Part shown: one piece after another, positions 51,691 to 60,027 of the stretch
Position numbering within the stretch: the first letter of the stretch is position 1
How the letters are laid out: the number at the start of each line of letters is the position of its first letter
Origin: Streptomyces sp. SCSIO 75703
GTDB lineage: Bacteria > Actinomycetota > Actinomycetes > Streptomycetales > Streptomycetaceae
Length of the DNA stretch: 64,000 bases
NCBI RefSeq assembly: GCF_036607905.1
Contig: NZ_CP144555.1
Span: forward strand, 6,696,001 to 6,760,000
Direction: 5' to 3'
Translations under genes and position numbers: made by a program
Notes under the pieces: model-generated
What the model saw: only the letters and a program-made list of their open reading frames with translations
The model's database searches: none
Told to the model about the DNA's origin: nothing

Positions 51691-52340
51691 CGGCGGCCGT
51701 GCTCACCGCGCCCCCCGTACCCGGCCCCACCGCGCCCCCCGCGCCCGGCGTCGGGGCGACGTCCGCGCCCGTCGTCCTGCGCATCGCACCCGTGCCCGGC
51801 GCGGACCGCGTGCGCGGCGTGGCCCGCCGCGCCCGACTGGCCTGCGCGCCGGAGCACGCGGGGCCCGGCACCGTCACCGTGATCCCCGCCCCCGACGCCG
51901 CCCGCGCCCTGACCGGCCGCCGGGACACCGGGCCCCTGCTCCTCGTGTGCGACACCGTCGGCCGGACGGACCTGAAGCTCGCGCTGCGGGCCGGGGCGGC
52001 CGTCCTGCGGACCGCCGACCTCACCGAGGAGACCCTGGTCGCCGCGGTACGCCGCGCGGCCCACCCGCACCCGAGCATCCCCTACCCGGAACTCTCCCAC
52101 CTGCTGACCGGCGGGCCACGCGGCACGGACCGGGCCGGCGGAGGCCGTCCCGTCCTGACCGCGCGTCAGGCGTCCGTGCTGCGCCTCATGGCCGAGGGAC
52201 ACGGCAACGCGGACATCGCCCTGCTGCTCCGCTGCTCCGAACACACCGTCAAGAACGTCATCTACGAGATCATGGCCCGGCTGCAGGCCCGCAACAGGGC
52301 CCACGCCGTCGCCCACGCCGTGCGCCATGGCCTGGTGTGA
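51687..52340 (+). CDS. LuxR-family regulator with degenerate receiver-like domain (second of pair)
   Basis: 217 aa. The C-terminal 65 residues are a clear LuxR DNA-binding domain (LTARQASVLRLMAEGHGNADIALLLRCSEHTVKNVIYEI). The N-terminal part starts with a Pro/Ala-rich tail and then a receiver-like fold without recognisable phosphorylation residues. The GTG start overlaps the stop of the first LuxR gene, so the two are made together and may form a heterodimer. Both DNA-binding domains end in the same ARNRAHAVAHAV-type helix, which suggests duplication. Confidence 0.85.
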   Translation: MTAAVLTAPPVPGPTAPPAPGVGATSAPVVLRIAPVPGADRVRGVARRARLACAPEHAGPGTVTVIPAPDAARALTGRRDTGPLLLVCDTVGRTDLKLALRAGAAVLRTADLTEETLVAAVRRAAHPHPSIPYPELSHLLTGGPRGTDRAGGGRPVLTARQASVLRLMAEGHGNADIALLLRCSEHTVKNVIYEIMARLQARNRAHAVAHAVRHGLV

Positions 52341-52413
52341 TCCGACGGTGCCCGCCCCGCCCGCGGGCGCCCCGCGCCCTCCGGGCCGGGCCGCCCGCGC
52401 CCTCCGGCCGCCG

Positions 52414-53154
52414 TCAGCCGGGGGGCGCGGGCAGCAGCCGTGGCACGAGGCGCTCCTCCACGGCCCGGCCGCCGTCCCGGGACACCACGTAGGCGCCCTT
52501 GTCCCGCTGCTCCGCCACCACCTCGACGAGTTCGGTGCCCCGGTAGACCAGGCCCACCCCGTCGTCGGTGCAGTGCGCCGTGTCGAAGACGCCCTCGGCG
52601 ACCAGCCGGTGGATCAGCGGACGCCGGCCCCCGTCACTGTCGTAGTGGACCCCGTTGCCGTACGGCAGCAGCCCCAGCCCGTTGGTGACCGGGCGGAGTT
52701 CGGGGCCGAAGGAGTCCGTGGTGCCGCCCTCGTACCAGCAGAGGGAACCCGCACTCACCCCGGCGAGCACCACCCCGGCGCGCCAGGCGCGCCGCAGGAT
52801 CTCGTCCAGCCCGTGCACCCGCCACACGGCGAGCAGGTTGGCCACCGAACCGCCCATCACCCAGACGACGTCGCAGCCGAGCACCGTGCCCTCGACGTCC
52901 TCGACGTTCGGCATCGGGAAGAGGTGGAGCGGGGTGAGGTCGAAGCCCGCCACCCGGGCGGCCTCGCCCATCCGCGATGTCACGTGCTCGGCGTCGCCCA
53001 CCGCGGTGCCCAGGTAGAGGACGCGGGGGCGCCTGCCGTGTACCCCGGAGAGATCGACCGCGTGGTGGACGAGGGCGTCGAAGAGGACCCGGCTGCGCGC
53101 GCCGACGCGATGACCTCCGGAGGTGGCGACGATGGTCGGTTCCGCAGCGGTCAC
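52414..53154 (-). CDS. Peptidase E (S51 family)
   Basis: A 246-aa Ser peptidase of the aspartyl dipeptidase/cyanophycinase family. The nucleophile is in GVSAGSLCWYE, the oxyanion loop in WVMGGSVANLL, and NGLGLLPYGNGVHYD follows as in this family. The GTG start has no Shine-Dalgarno, and TACGAT (53162-53167) ends 7 bp upstream, so it is probably leaderless. It may be a housekeeping dipeptidase; its place between the LanM/LuxR genes and the PPTase also makes it a candidate for trimming the leader of the small peptide, which is speculation. Confidence 0.85.
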   Translation of the reverse strand: MTAAEPTIVATSGGHRVGARSRVLFDALVHHAVDLSGVHGRRPRVLYLGTAVGDAEHVTSRMGEAARVAGFDLTPLHLFPMPNVEDVEGTVLGCDVVWVMGGSVANLLAVWRVHGLDEILRRAWRAGVVLAGVSAGSLCWYEGGTTDSFGPELRPVTNGLGLLPYGNGVHYDSDGGRRPLIHRLVAEGVFDTAHCTDDGVGLVYRGTELVEVVAEQRDKGAYVVSRDGGRAVEERLVPRLLPAPPG

Positions 53155-53266
53155 GCCGGTGATCGTAGCGCGTCGGGTCCGCTGTGAGCGTGCGCGGCCG
53201 GTGAAGGCGTCGTGCACACGGCCGCCGGCGGGAGGAGGACCCCCGCGCGGGCCCCGCGACACGGGA

Positions 53267-53298
53267 GCGGGGACCGGTCCCACCGGACCGGTCCCCGC
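53267..53298. terminator. Terminator after the PPTase gene
   Basis: A perfect 14-bp stem (arms GCGGGGACCGGTCC and its complement, 53267-53280 and 53285-53298) with a CACC loop, between the leftward MbtH-PPTase pair and the peptidase E gene. It ends the MbtH-PPTase transcript. Confidence 0.8.
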
Positions 53299-53368
53299 CC
53301 TGTTCCGTGCCGTCGGACCGCGTGCCGTGCTGCTCGGGACACGTGCCGCGCGGCTTCCGCCGTGGCCG

Positions 53369-54148
53369 TCAGGGCGTCCGCAGGGCCACCGCCGCCGCGT
53401 ACCCCGCCGGGACCGCGACGTCCCGCAGGCTCCACCCCGCCGCCGGGGTGGCCGGCAGCGGCCCGGTGCCCACGTAGTCCAGCGCCGGATCGCGCACCAG
53501 ACCCGTGCCGAGACCCTTCAGGTAGGCCTCCTTGCGGACCCAGGCGCGGGTGAACGCGGCCGGCCGGCCGTGCGCGGGCAGCAGCGCCAGTTCCTCCGCC
53601 TCCGCCGGGTGCAGCGCCGACCGGGCGCCGAGCACCGCCCGGTCCGTGGCCAGCCCCTCCACGTCGACACCGACCGGGGCCGGCGCGAGCGCCACCAGCA
53701 CCAGGTCGCCGCTGTGCGACAGGGAGAAGTGCACACCCGGCGTGCGCAGGACCGGCCGGCCGTGCGGCCCGCCGCAGCCCGCGCACGGCTCCCGCGCCAG
53801 GGGCAGGGCCTCGGCGGGCAGGCCGAGGAGCACGCCGAGCACGTCGCGCAGCGCCGCGTGCGCGACCACGTACGCCGTCCGGTCGCGGTCGTGCCGGAAC
53901 GCGCGGGCCCGGTCGCGTTCCTCCGCGTCCAGCAGCTCCCGCGCGTCCCGCAGGGTCCGCTCGTCCTGGGCTCCGACACGGGCCAGGTACAGCTCCAGCG
54001 GTCCCCGCAGGACCCGGGGACCCGGGGCCCGCGTCCGCCGCCCCAGCCCGGACAGGTCCAGCACCGCCGGACACGGCAGCCCGGCCGGCACCGGCGGCGG
54101 GGCGTGCGCGGGCGGGTCGAGCAGCCGGCCCGCCCCCGGCTCAGACAT
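53369..54148 (-). CDS. Sfp-type 4'-phosphopantetheinyl transferase
   Basis: 259 aa. Transfers phosphopantetheine from CoA to the PCP serines of the NRPSs and the free carrier protein. Motifs VGVDVEG and FTRAWVRKEAYLKGLGTGL are the two magnesium/CoA-binding signatures. The protein starts 8 bp inside the MbtH gene, so both are translated together. A dedicated PPTase in the cluster fits its five carrier domains. Confidence 0.94.
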   Translation of the reverse strand: MSEPGAGRLLDPPAHAPPPVPAGLPCPAVLDLSGLGRRTRAPGPRVLRGPLELYLARVGAQDERTLRDARELLDAEERDRARAFRHDRDRTAYVVAHAALRDVLGVLLGLPAEALPLAREPCAGCGGPHGRPVLRTPGVHFSLSHSGDLVLVALAPAPVGVDVEGLATDRAVLGARSALHPAEAEELALLPAHGRPAAFTRAWVRKEAYLKGLGTGLVRDPALDYVGTGPLPATPAAGWSLRDVAVPAGYAAAVALRTP

Positions 54149-54392
54149 CCGCCCCGGCCAGCCGGCGGCGCAGGCTGAGCGGGCGCATGTCCGTCCAGAT
54201 CACGCCGATGTGGTCCAGGCACTCCTGCCGGCCGCCCCGTGTGCCCTCCGGGTGCCAGCCGGCGGGCACCTCGCGGTCCGCCCGCCAGATCGAGTACTGC
54301 TCCTCGTCGTTGCGGACCACGAGGTACACCTCGTCGGTGTCCGGACGGGCCTCGTCGGTGCCCGCGCCGGTCGTGGAGTCGGTTTGCGTCAT
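54141..54392 (-). CDS. MbtH family NRPS accessory protein
   Basis: 83 aa. Binds adenylation domains and supports their folding and activity. The conserved residues are all there: NDEEQYSIW, VPAGWHPEG, CLDHI, WTDMRP and SLRRRL. GGAGG lies 6 nt before the ATG at 54392. It is the first gene of the leftward MbtH-PPTase pair and diverges from the LanB-like gene. The 241 bp between them hold both promoters; no clear operator is visible. Confidence 0.96.
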   Translation of the reverse strand: MTQTDSTTGAGTDEARPDTDEVYLVVRNDEEQYSIWRADREVPAGWHPEGTRGGRQECLDHIGVIWTDMRPLSLRRRLAGADV

Positions 54393-54633
54393 GGTGAACC
54401 TCCCGCAGGTGGTGGGGCCGGCCGCAGGTCGGGGCCGACGCGGCCAGCGTGCCGGGCACCCGCCGGCGCCGGGCAGGGACGAACGCGCCGAGCCGGCGGC
54501 GCGCGTTGCTGCCGGATCTTCCCTGGTGGCGCACCGCCCCGGCGCGGGACGGTGCTGACCGGCCGGGGGAGCCCGGCGCCCGGCCGGACGACCCCCGGCC
54601 GGCCCGCATCCCCCTTTCCGGAAGGAGCACGTG

Positions 54634-56958
54634 ATGTCGGACGAGCACGCACCGGTCCTGCTACCGGGCGGAGGCTGGCGGCTCTGGCAGGAGTTCGCCC
54701 TGCGCGGCCCCGGCTTCCCCGCCGACGGCGTGCTGCGCCTCGCCCCGCCCGGACTGGCCGAGGCCGCCGACAAGTTCCGCCCCGGCACCGACCTGTCCGG
54801 ACCCGAGTGGGACGCCTTCGCGCGGGACCTCGCCGAGGCGGCCGTCGACACCGCCCGCCACCTCCAGCACATCGCCGGCCGGCCCCGCTTCCAGGCGGCC
54901 CTCGCCTGGCAGAACCCGGCGGTACTGCGCACCGGCATCGCGCCGTTCCTGCGGTGGACGCCGGGCGTGGACAAGCGCAGCAGCATGCCCCGCCAGCGCG
55001 AGGAACTGGTCGCCCACTACTGGCAGCGGTTCTGCGTCAAGAACGACACCATCGGCTTCTTCGGCCCCGTCGGCTGGGGCCGCTGGGACCCGGCCGCGCC
55101 GCACGCCGTCACCGTGGACCCCGGACGGGGCTTCCTCGCCGCGCAGGAGGTGTACTTCTCCGGCTGGGCCGTCGACGCCCTGGCCAAGGTGCTCGGCGAG
55201 GACACCGGGCTGATGCGGTGGATCCCGCCGCGCCGGATGTCCTTCGTGCGCTGCGAGGACGGCGCGGTACGGGTCCCGGGCCGGCCCGCCCAGCCCGTCG
55301 ACGACCTCCGGCAGGCGGTCCTGCGGCGCTGCGACGGCACCCGGCACCCGGCCGCCATCGCCGCCGACCTGGGCCGGGACCCCGACGAGGTCGCCGGCAT
55401 CGTGGAGGAGCTGGTCCGCCGGCGCTGGGTCGCCCACCGCCTGGAGGTGCCCGCCGCCACCCACCCCGACCGGGCCCTGCGCCGGATCCTCGAACGCGTC
55501 CCCGACGAGGCCGCCCGCGACCGGGCCCTCGCCCAGCTCGCCGTGCTCGAACGCGGCCGGGACGCCGTACGCGCGGCCGGCACCGACGCCGCCGCGCTGA
55601 CCGCCGCGATCGGCGCCCTGGAGGCCGACTTCGCCGCCCTCACCGACAGCGACGCCCAGCGGGCCAAGGGCGCGCGCACCGCCCCCTGCCGCGGACTGGT
55701 GTACTCCGACGCCCGGCGCTCCGCCACCGCCACCGCCGGCCCCGCCCTCCTGGCGCACCTCGAACCCCTCCAGCTCTGCCTGACCGCGGCCCGCTGGATG
55801 ACCAACCGCTTCGCCGACGGCATCCGGGCCCGCCTGCGCACCGTCCACGCCCGCCTGGGCGCCGACGGCACCCCGGTGGACCTCGCCACCCTGTGGATGC
55901 ACACCCTGCCCTCGCCGCACCCGGACGCCGGCGACCTGATCGACACCGCCCAGGCCGAACTGCGCGCCAAGTGGGGACGCGTCCTCGGCCTGCCCCCCGG
56001 TGCCCGCCGCGTCCGCCTGACCACGGCCGAACTGGCCGACCGCGTGCGCCGCGAGTTCGCCGAGCCCGGCGACGGCTGGTCCCTCGCCCGCTACATCAGC
56101 CCCGACGTCCTGGTCGTCGCCGAGGACCCCGACGCCCTCGCCCGCGGCGACGTGGACCTCGTCCTCGGCGAGATGCACTGCGCCCTGAACACCATGGGCG
56201 CCTCCCTCTTCGTCCACCAGCACCCCGACCGCGACCGGCTCCTCGCCGAGACCACCCGCGACTTCCCCGGCCCCCGACTGCTGCCCACGCTGCCCAAGGA
56301 GCTTCCCCTGCGGTGGTCCACCCGCAGCCGGCCCGCCCTGGACCGGCCCGAGGACCACTACGTCACCCTGGTCGACCAGACCGGCGACCCGCACCGCCCG
56401 AACGCGGTGCCGAGCGCCGACGTCCGCGTCGAGGACCGGGACGGACGCCTGTGCGCCGTACTGCCCGACGGCACCGTCCACGACGTCCTCGACGTCTACG
56501 CCAACACCCTCACCCAGCGCGTCATGGACCGCTTCACGCTCCGCCCCGAGGGCGAGCACACCCCGCGCATCACCATCGACCGCATGACCGTGGCCCGGGA
56601 GACCTGGCAACTCCCCGTCGCAGAGGTCGGCTTCGCCGACGAGAAGAGCGAGGCCGCCCGGTTCGTCCGCGCCCGGCACTGGCAGCGCCGCCACGACCTG
56701 CCCCGCTTCGTCTTCGTCGTCTCCCCTGCCGAACCCCGGCCGTTCTACGTCGACTTCGACAGCCCCGTGTACGTCACCATCCTCGCCAAGGCGGCCCGCC
56801 GCCTCGCCCGCGAGGACCCCGCGGCCCGCCTGAAGGTCAGCGAGATGCTGCCCACCCCCGAACAGTCCTGGCTGACCGACGCCGACGGGCACCGCTACAC
56901 CTCCGAACTCCGCTTCGTGGCCGTCGACCAGACCGTCGCCGGCACCCGGGGGGCGTGA
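54634..56958 (+). CDS. LanB N-domain-like protein (tRNA-dependent, PEARL-size), copy 1
   Basis: 774 aa. It corresponds to the lantibiotic dehydratase N-terminal (glutamylation) domain only; the C-terminal elimination domain of full LanBs is absent. Diagnostic blocks are RSSMPRQREELVAHYWQRF with the TIGFFGP loop (about residues 110-145) and, near the end, TIDRMTVARETW and RPFYVDFDSPVYVTILAK. This is the architecture of peptide aminoacyl-tRNA ligases and split LanBs, which use aminoacyl-tRNA. The ATG at 54634 has AGGAG at proper distance; a GTG one codon earlier is too close. It overlaps the next gene (TGATG). Its partner peptide is not obvious: the NRPS-bound chain, the free PCP, or the 64-aa peptide. 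Confidence 0.85.
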   Translation: MSDEHAPVLLPGGGWRLWQEFALRGPGFPADGVLRLAPPGLAEAADKFRPGTDLSGPEWDAFARDLAEAAVDTARHLQHIAGRPRFQAALAWQNPAVLRTGIAPFLRWTPGVDKRSSMPRQREELVAHYWQRFCVKNDTIGFFGPVGWGRWDPAAPHAVTVDPGRGFLAAQEVYFSGWAVDALAKVLGEDTGLMRWIPPRRMSFVRCEDGAVRVPGRPAQPVDDLRQAVLRRCDGTRHPAAIAADLGRDPDEVAGIVEELVRRRWVAHRLEVPAATHPDRALRRILERVPDEAARDRALAQLAVLERGRDAVRAAGTDAAALTAAIGALEADFAALTDSDAQRAKGARTAPCRGLVYSDARRSATATAGPALLAHLEPLQLCLTAARWMTNRFADGIRARLRTVHARLGADGTPVDLATLWMHTLPSPHPDAGDLIDTAQAELRAKWGRVLGLPPGARRVRLTTAELADRVRREFAEPGDGWSLARYISPDVLVVAEDPDALARGDVDLVLGEMHCALNTMGASLFVHQHPDRDRLLAETTRDFPGPRLLPTLPKELPLRWSTRSRPALDRPEDHYVTLVDQTGDPHRPNAVPSADVRVEDRDGRLCAVLPDGTVHDVLDVYANTLTQRVMDRFTLRPEGEHTPRITIDRMTVARETWQLPVAEVGFADEKSEAARFVRARHWQRRHDLPRFVFVVSPAEPRPFYVDFDSPVYVTILAKAARRLAREDPAARLKVSEMLPTPEQSWLTDADGHRYTSELRFVAVDQTVAGTRGA
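54934..55089 (+). repeat. 156-bp near-identical block, copy 1
   Basis: Matches 60319-60474 with one mismatch in 156 bp, although the two genes around it differ at many positions. It encodes the most conserved LanB-N segment. Recent gene conversion or strong constraint are the explanations. Confidence 0.9.
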
Positions 56959-58460
56959 TGCGGACCGTCGCCGACGACCTCGCCGCGCACGCGGCCCGCC
57001 ACCCCGGCCGCGTCGCGCTGGAGACCCCCGAGGGGCCCGTCACCTACGGCCGGCTCGCCGCACGCACCGACACCCTGAGCCGCCTGCTCGGCGCCCACGG
57101 CGCCGGGCCGGAGACGGTGTGCGCCATCGCCGTCGAACACGGCGCCGACGCGGTGGCCGCCATCGCCGCGGTCCTGCGCACCGGAGCCGCCTTCCTCGCC
57201 CTCGACGTCACCCAGCCCCGTGACCGGCTCGCGGCCTTCGTCCGCGGCGCGGGCACCCGGCTGCTGCTGACCACCTCCGCGCACCTGCGGACCCTGGCCC
57301 CGGACCCGGACCTGCCGACGATCCGGCTGGACGGGCCCGCCACCCCGCCGGGCCCGCCCGCGGCACCGCCCGCCCCGGTCGATCCGCACGCCCTGGCCTA
57401 CGTCACCCACACCTCCGGCAGCACCGGCGCGCCCCGCCCCGTCCTCGTCGAGCACCACGCCCTCGACGCCTACCTGCGCGACACCGCCCGCGCCTTCGGC
57501 CTCGGCCCGGACACCGTGGCCCTCCAGACGGCCCCGCTCGGCTACGACGCCTCCCTGCGGGACACCTTCGCCCCGCTGCTGGCCGGGGGACGACTGGTGA
57601 TCGCGGAACGCTCCCGGCTGCTGCGGCCCGACGGCTTCGCCGCCACCGTCCGCGCCCACCGGGTGACCGCCCTGCTCAGCACCACCCCGTCCTTCCTGGC
57701 CCACCTGGCGGGACGGCCGGACCTGCCCGCGCCGCTGGCCGGCGTCGGCCTGGTCGCCTCCAGCGGCGAATCCCTGCGCCCCTTCCTGGCCGCCGGCGGA
57801 CGGCGGACCGTCCCGGGCACGCTCGTCAACCAGTACGGGCCGACCGAGTGCACCATGACCACCACCCGCCACCGCGTGCCCGCCGAGCCCGACACGGCCG
57901 CCGACGTGGTCGGAACACCCCGCCCCGGCACGGTCGTCCGGGTGCTCGACGCCGGCCTCGCGGCCGTCCCCGACGGCACGGTGGGCGAGGTGTACATCGG
58001 CGGAGCGGGCCTCGCCCGGGGCTACGGCGGTGACCCGGCCCGTACCGCCGAGTGCTTCCTGCCCGACCCCTACGGGCCGCCCGGCGCCCGTCTCTACCGC
58101 ACCGGCGACCTCGGACGGTGGGGCCCGCGGGGCCTGACCTACGCCGGGCGCACCGACCGGCAGGTCAAGATCCGCGGCTACCGCGTGGACCCCGCCGAGG
58201 TCGAGGGCGCCCTGCTCGCCCACCCGCGCGTCGGCGGCGCCGTGGTCACCGCGCACACCGACGAGCGGGGCCGCACCTACCTGACGGCCCACGTCACCGG
58301 CGACCTGGCCGCCACGAAGGACGCCCACCTGCGCGCCCACCTGGCCCGCTCGCTGCCGCCGCACCTGATGCCCCGGCACTTCCGGCGCCACGACACGCTG
58401 CCCACCACCCGCGGCGGCAAGACCGACCGCCGCCGGCTGACCGTGGGGGACACCCGGTGA
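56958..58460 (+). CDS. Stand-alone NRPS adenylation domain
   Basis: 500 aa, one complete A domain without carrier or condensation domain. A3 reads HTSGSTGAPRPV, with Arg-Pro in place of the usual Lys-Gly; A5 is NQYGPTE, A7 YRTGD, and the A10 lysine is kept (RGGKTDRR). By eye the pocket code is DARLASQMTK, which I cannot assign. It starts by TGATG overlap with the LanB-like gene and ends by GTGA overlap with the PLP enzyme gene. The free PCP encoded two genes on is its natural partner, activated with the help of MbtH. Confidence 0.93.
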   Translation: MRTVADDLAAHAARHPGRVALETPEGPVTYGRLAARTDTLSRLLGAHGAGPETVCAIAVEHGADAVAAIAAVLRTGAAFLALDVTQPRDRLAAFVRGAGTRLLLTTSAHLRTLAPDPDLPTIRLDGPATPPGPPAAPPAPVDPHALAYVTHTSGSTGAPRPVLVEHHALDAYLRDTARAFGLGPDTVALQTAPLGYDASLRDTFAPLLAGGRLVIAERSRLLRPDGFAATVRAHRVTALLSTTPSFLAHLAGRPDLPAPLAGVGLVASSGESLRPFLAAGGRRTVPGTLVNQYGPTECTMTTTRHRVPAEPDTAADVVGTPRPGTVVRVLDAGLAAVPDGTVGEVYIGGAGLARGYGGDPARTAECFLPDPYGPPGARLYRTGDLGRWGPRGLTYAGRTDRQVKIRGYRVDPAEVEGALLAHPRVGGAVVTAHTDERGRTYLTAHVTGDLAATKDAHLRAHLARSLPPHLMPRHFRRHDTLPTTRGGKTDRRRLTVGDTR

Positions 58461-59467
58461 CCGCCACCGGCCTGCGGTCCGGGGCCGGCACCCGCCCCGG
58501 CCCCGCCGACGTCGCCGAGGCCGCCGCCCGCATCGCCCCCCACGTCCGCCGCACGCCCCTGCTGAGCGGACCGGTTCCGGAAGTCCCCGGCACGCGACTC
58601 CTGCTCAAGGCCGAACACCTCCAGCACGGCGGCTCGTTCAAGACCCGCGGAGCCGCCAACGCCCTCCTGGCCCTGCGGGCCGGACGGGTCGTCACCGGCT
58701 CGTCCGGCAACCACGGCATCGCCCTGGCCCGGCTCGCCCACTCCCTCGGCGTCCGCCTGACCGTGGTCCTCGCGGCGGGCGCCGACCCCGCCAAGACCGC
58801 CGCCCTGCAGGCGCTGGGCGCCCGGACCGTCCGGGTGGGCGGGGGAGTGGCCGAACGGGAGGAACGGGCCCACGCCCTCGCGCGGGAGACCGGCGCCACC
58901 CTCATCCCCTCCTCCGACCACCCCCTGGTGGTCGCCGGGCAGGGCACGGTCGGCGCCGAAGTGCTCGCCGACGCCCCCGGGACCGAGACGGTCTACGTCC
59001 CGACCGGCGGCGGCGGACTCCTCGCCGGCGTCTGCCTCGCGGCAGCGGACCGTCCGGTGCGCATCGTCGGCGTCGAACCGGACCGGGGCCCCCGCTACGC
59101 CCGCTCCCTGGCCGCCGGGCACCCGGTCCGACTGCCGCCCTGCGCCACCGTCGCCGACGGCCTGCGCGGCCAGCGGCCGGGACGCGTCCCCTACCCGATC
59201 ATCCGCGACCGCGTCGACGACCTGATCGCCGTGGGCGACGACGAGATCCTCGCCGCCGTCGCCCTGCTGCGCCGCCTCGGTGTCGACGCGGAGCCCAGCG
59301 GAGCCGTCGCCCTGGCCGGAGCCGTGCGCGCCGGCCGCCGCGAGCGGGCCGTGGCCGTCGTCTCCGGCGGCAACACCCCCGCCCGCCTGCACGACCTGCA
59401 CCACACAGCAAGCACCGACCCCACGGGAACCACCGTGACGACCACCACCGAGGAGTACGCCTCATGA
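58457..59467 (+). CDS. PLP-dependent threonine dehydratase/serine racemase-like enzyme
   Basis: 336 aa, fold type II PLP enzyme. The Schiff-base lysine is in GGSFKTRGAANALL, the substrate loop in TGSSGNHGIALARLA, and the phosphate-binding glycine loop in VPTGGGGLLAGV. No ACT regulatory domain, so it is the catabolic/biosynthetic short form. It could dehydrate or racemise Ser/Thr, or replace the beta substituent (for example to 2,3-diaminopropionate). GTG start overlapping the A-domain gene; ends with ATGA overlap to the PCP gene. Likely makes the residue loaded by the A domain. Confidence 0.87.
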   Translation: MTATGLRSGAGTRPGPADVAEAAARIAPHVRRTPLLSGPVPEVPGTRLLLKAEHLQHGGSFKTRGAANALLALRAGRVVTGSSGNHGIALARLAHSLGVRLTVVLAAGADPAKTAALQALGARTVRVGGGVAEREERAHALARETGATLIPSSDHPLVVAGQGTVGAEVLADAPGTETVYVPTGGGGLLAGVCLAAADRPVRIVGVEPDRGPRYARSLAAGHPVRLPPCATVADGLRGQRPGRVPYPIIRDRVDDLIAVGDDEILAAVALLRRLGVDAEPSGAVALAGAVRAGRRERAVAVVSGGNTPARLHDLHHTASTDPTGTTVTTTTEEYAS

Positions 59468-59718
59468 CCGAGAACGCCGCCACCGCCGCCCACACCGCCG
59501 ACCTGCTCGTCGACATCTTCCGGGAGGTGCTCGGCCTGCCCGACCTGACCGAGGACACCGACTTCTACGAGGCGGGCGGCGACTCGCTCACCGCCTTCCA
59601 GATCACCGGCCGCCTGGAGGAGATCGTCGGCGCCCCGGTGCCGGTCTCCCTGGTCTTCGCCTACCCGACGCCGCGGGACCTGGCCGAGGTCGTCGACACC
59701 GACTACGGCCGCCCCTGA
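59464..59718 (+). CDS. Stand-alone peptidyl carrier protein
   Basis: 84 aa. The phosphopantetheine site is the Ser of DFYEAGGDSLTAFQI. Length and acidic surface fit a free-standing PCP. The ATG overlaps the stop of the PLP gene. It probably carries the amino acid activated by the free A domain for delivery to the first NRPS condensation domain or to the LanB-like enzymes. Confidence 0.93.
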   Translation: MTENAATAAHTADLLVDIFREVLGLPDLTEDTDFYEAGGDSLTAFQITGRLEEIVGAPVPVSLVFAYPTPRDLAEVVDTDYGRP

Positions 59719-60027
59719 CCCACGGTCCCCCGCGCGCCCGCCCCGGAACCGGCCGCGGACCACCCCGCACCGGGACCGGGGGGCGCGGCGGCGGGGAGGG
59801 AGGCCGAAGACGGGCCGTCCCGCCACGCCGCCCGCCCGGCAGCCCCCGCGGGCCGGACGCGCCAGGTGCCCCGGTGCGAGGGACGCGTCCCGTACCCCGT
59901 GCCCCGGCCCCGTGTCCGCGTACCCGGCACGTCCGCTGCCCCCGCCCGCCCCGTGTCCCGTAGCCGTGCGCCACCGCCACCGCCACCGACCCGCCCCCGC
60001 CCCCGCGCTCGCGAGGAGAGCCCCGTC
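59719..60027. other. Intergenic stretch before the second LanB-like gene
   Basis: 309 bp, C-rich with a CCGCCACCGCCACCGACCC-type run near the right end. No gene, clear promoter or hairpin terminator is visible. It is unusual because all other genes of this operon overlap; the second LanB-like gene may have been added later by duplication. Confidence 0.4.

Noticed and set aside
50900..51700. Plus-strand frame that extends the second LuxR gene far upstream through the first
   Set aside because: The GTGA overlap and the start of recognisable sequence place the second LuxR start at 51687; upstream residues are low-complexity.
54141..54986. A longer leftward frame running into the MbtH gene from the right
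   Set aside because: The Shine-Dalgarno at the ATG of 54392 and the fixed length of MbtH proteins (60-85 aa) set the start; the extension overlaps the divergent LanB-like gene.
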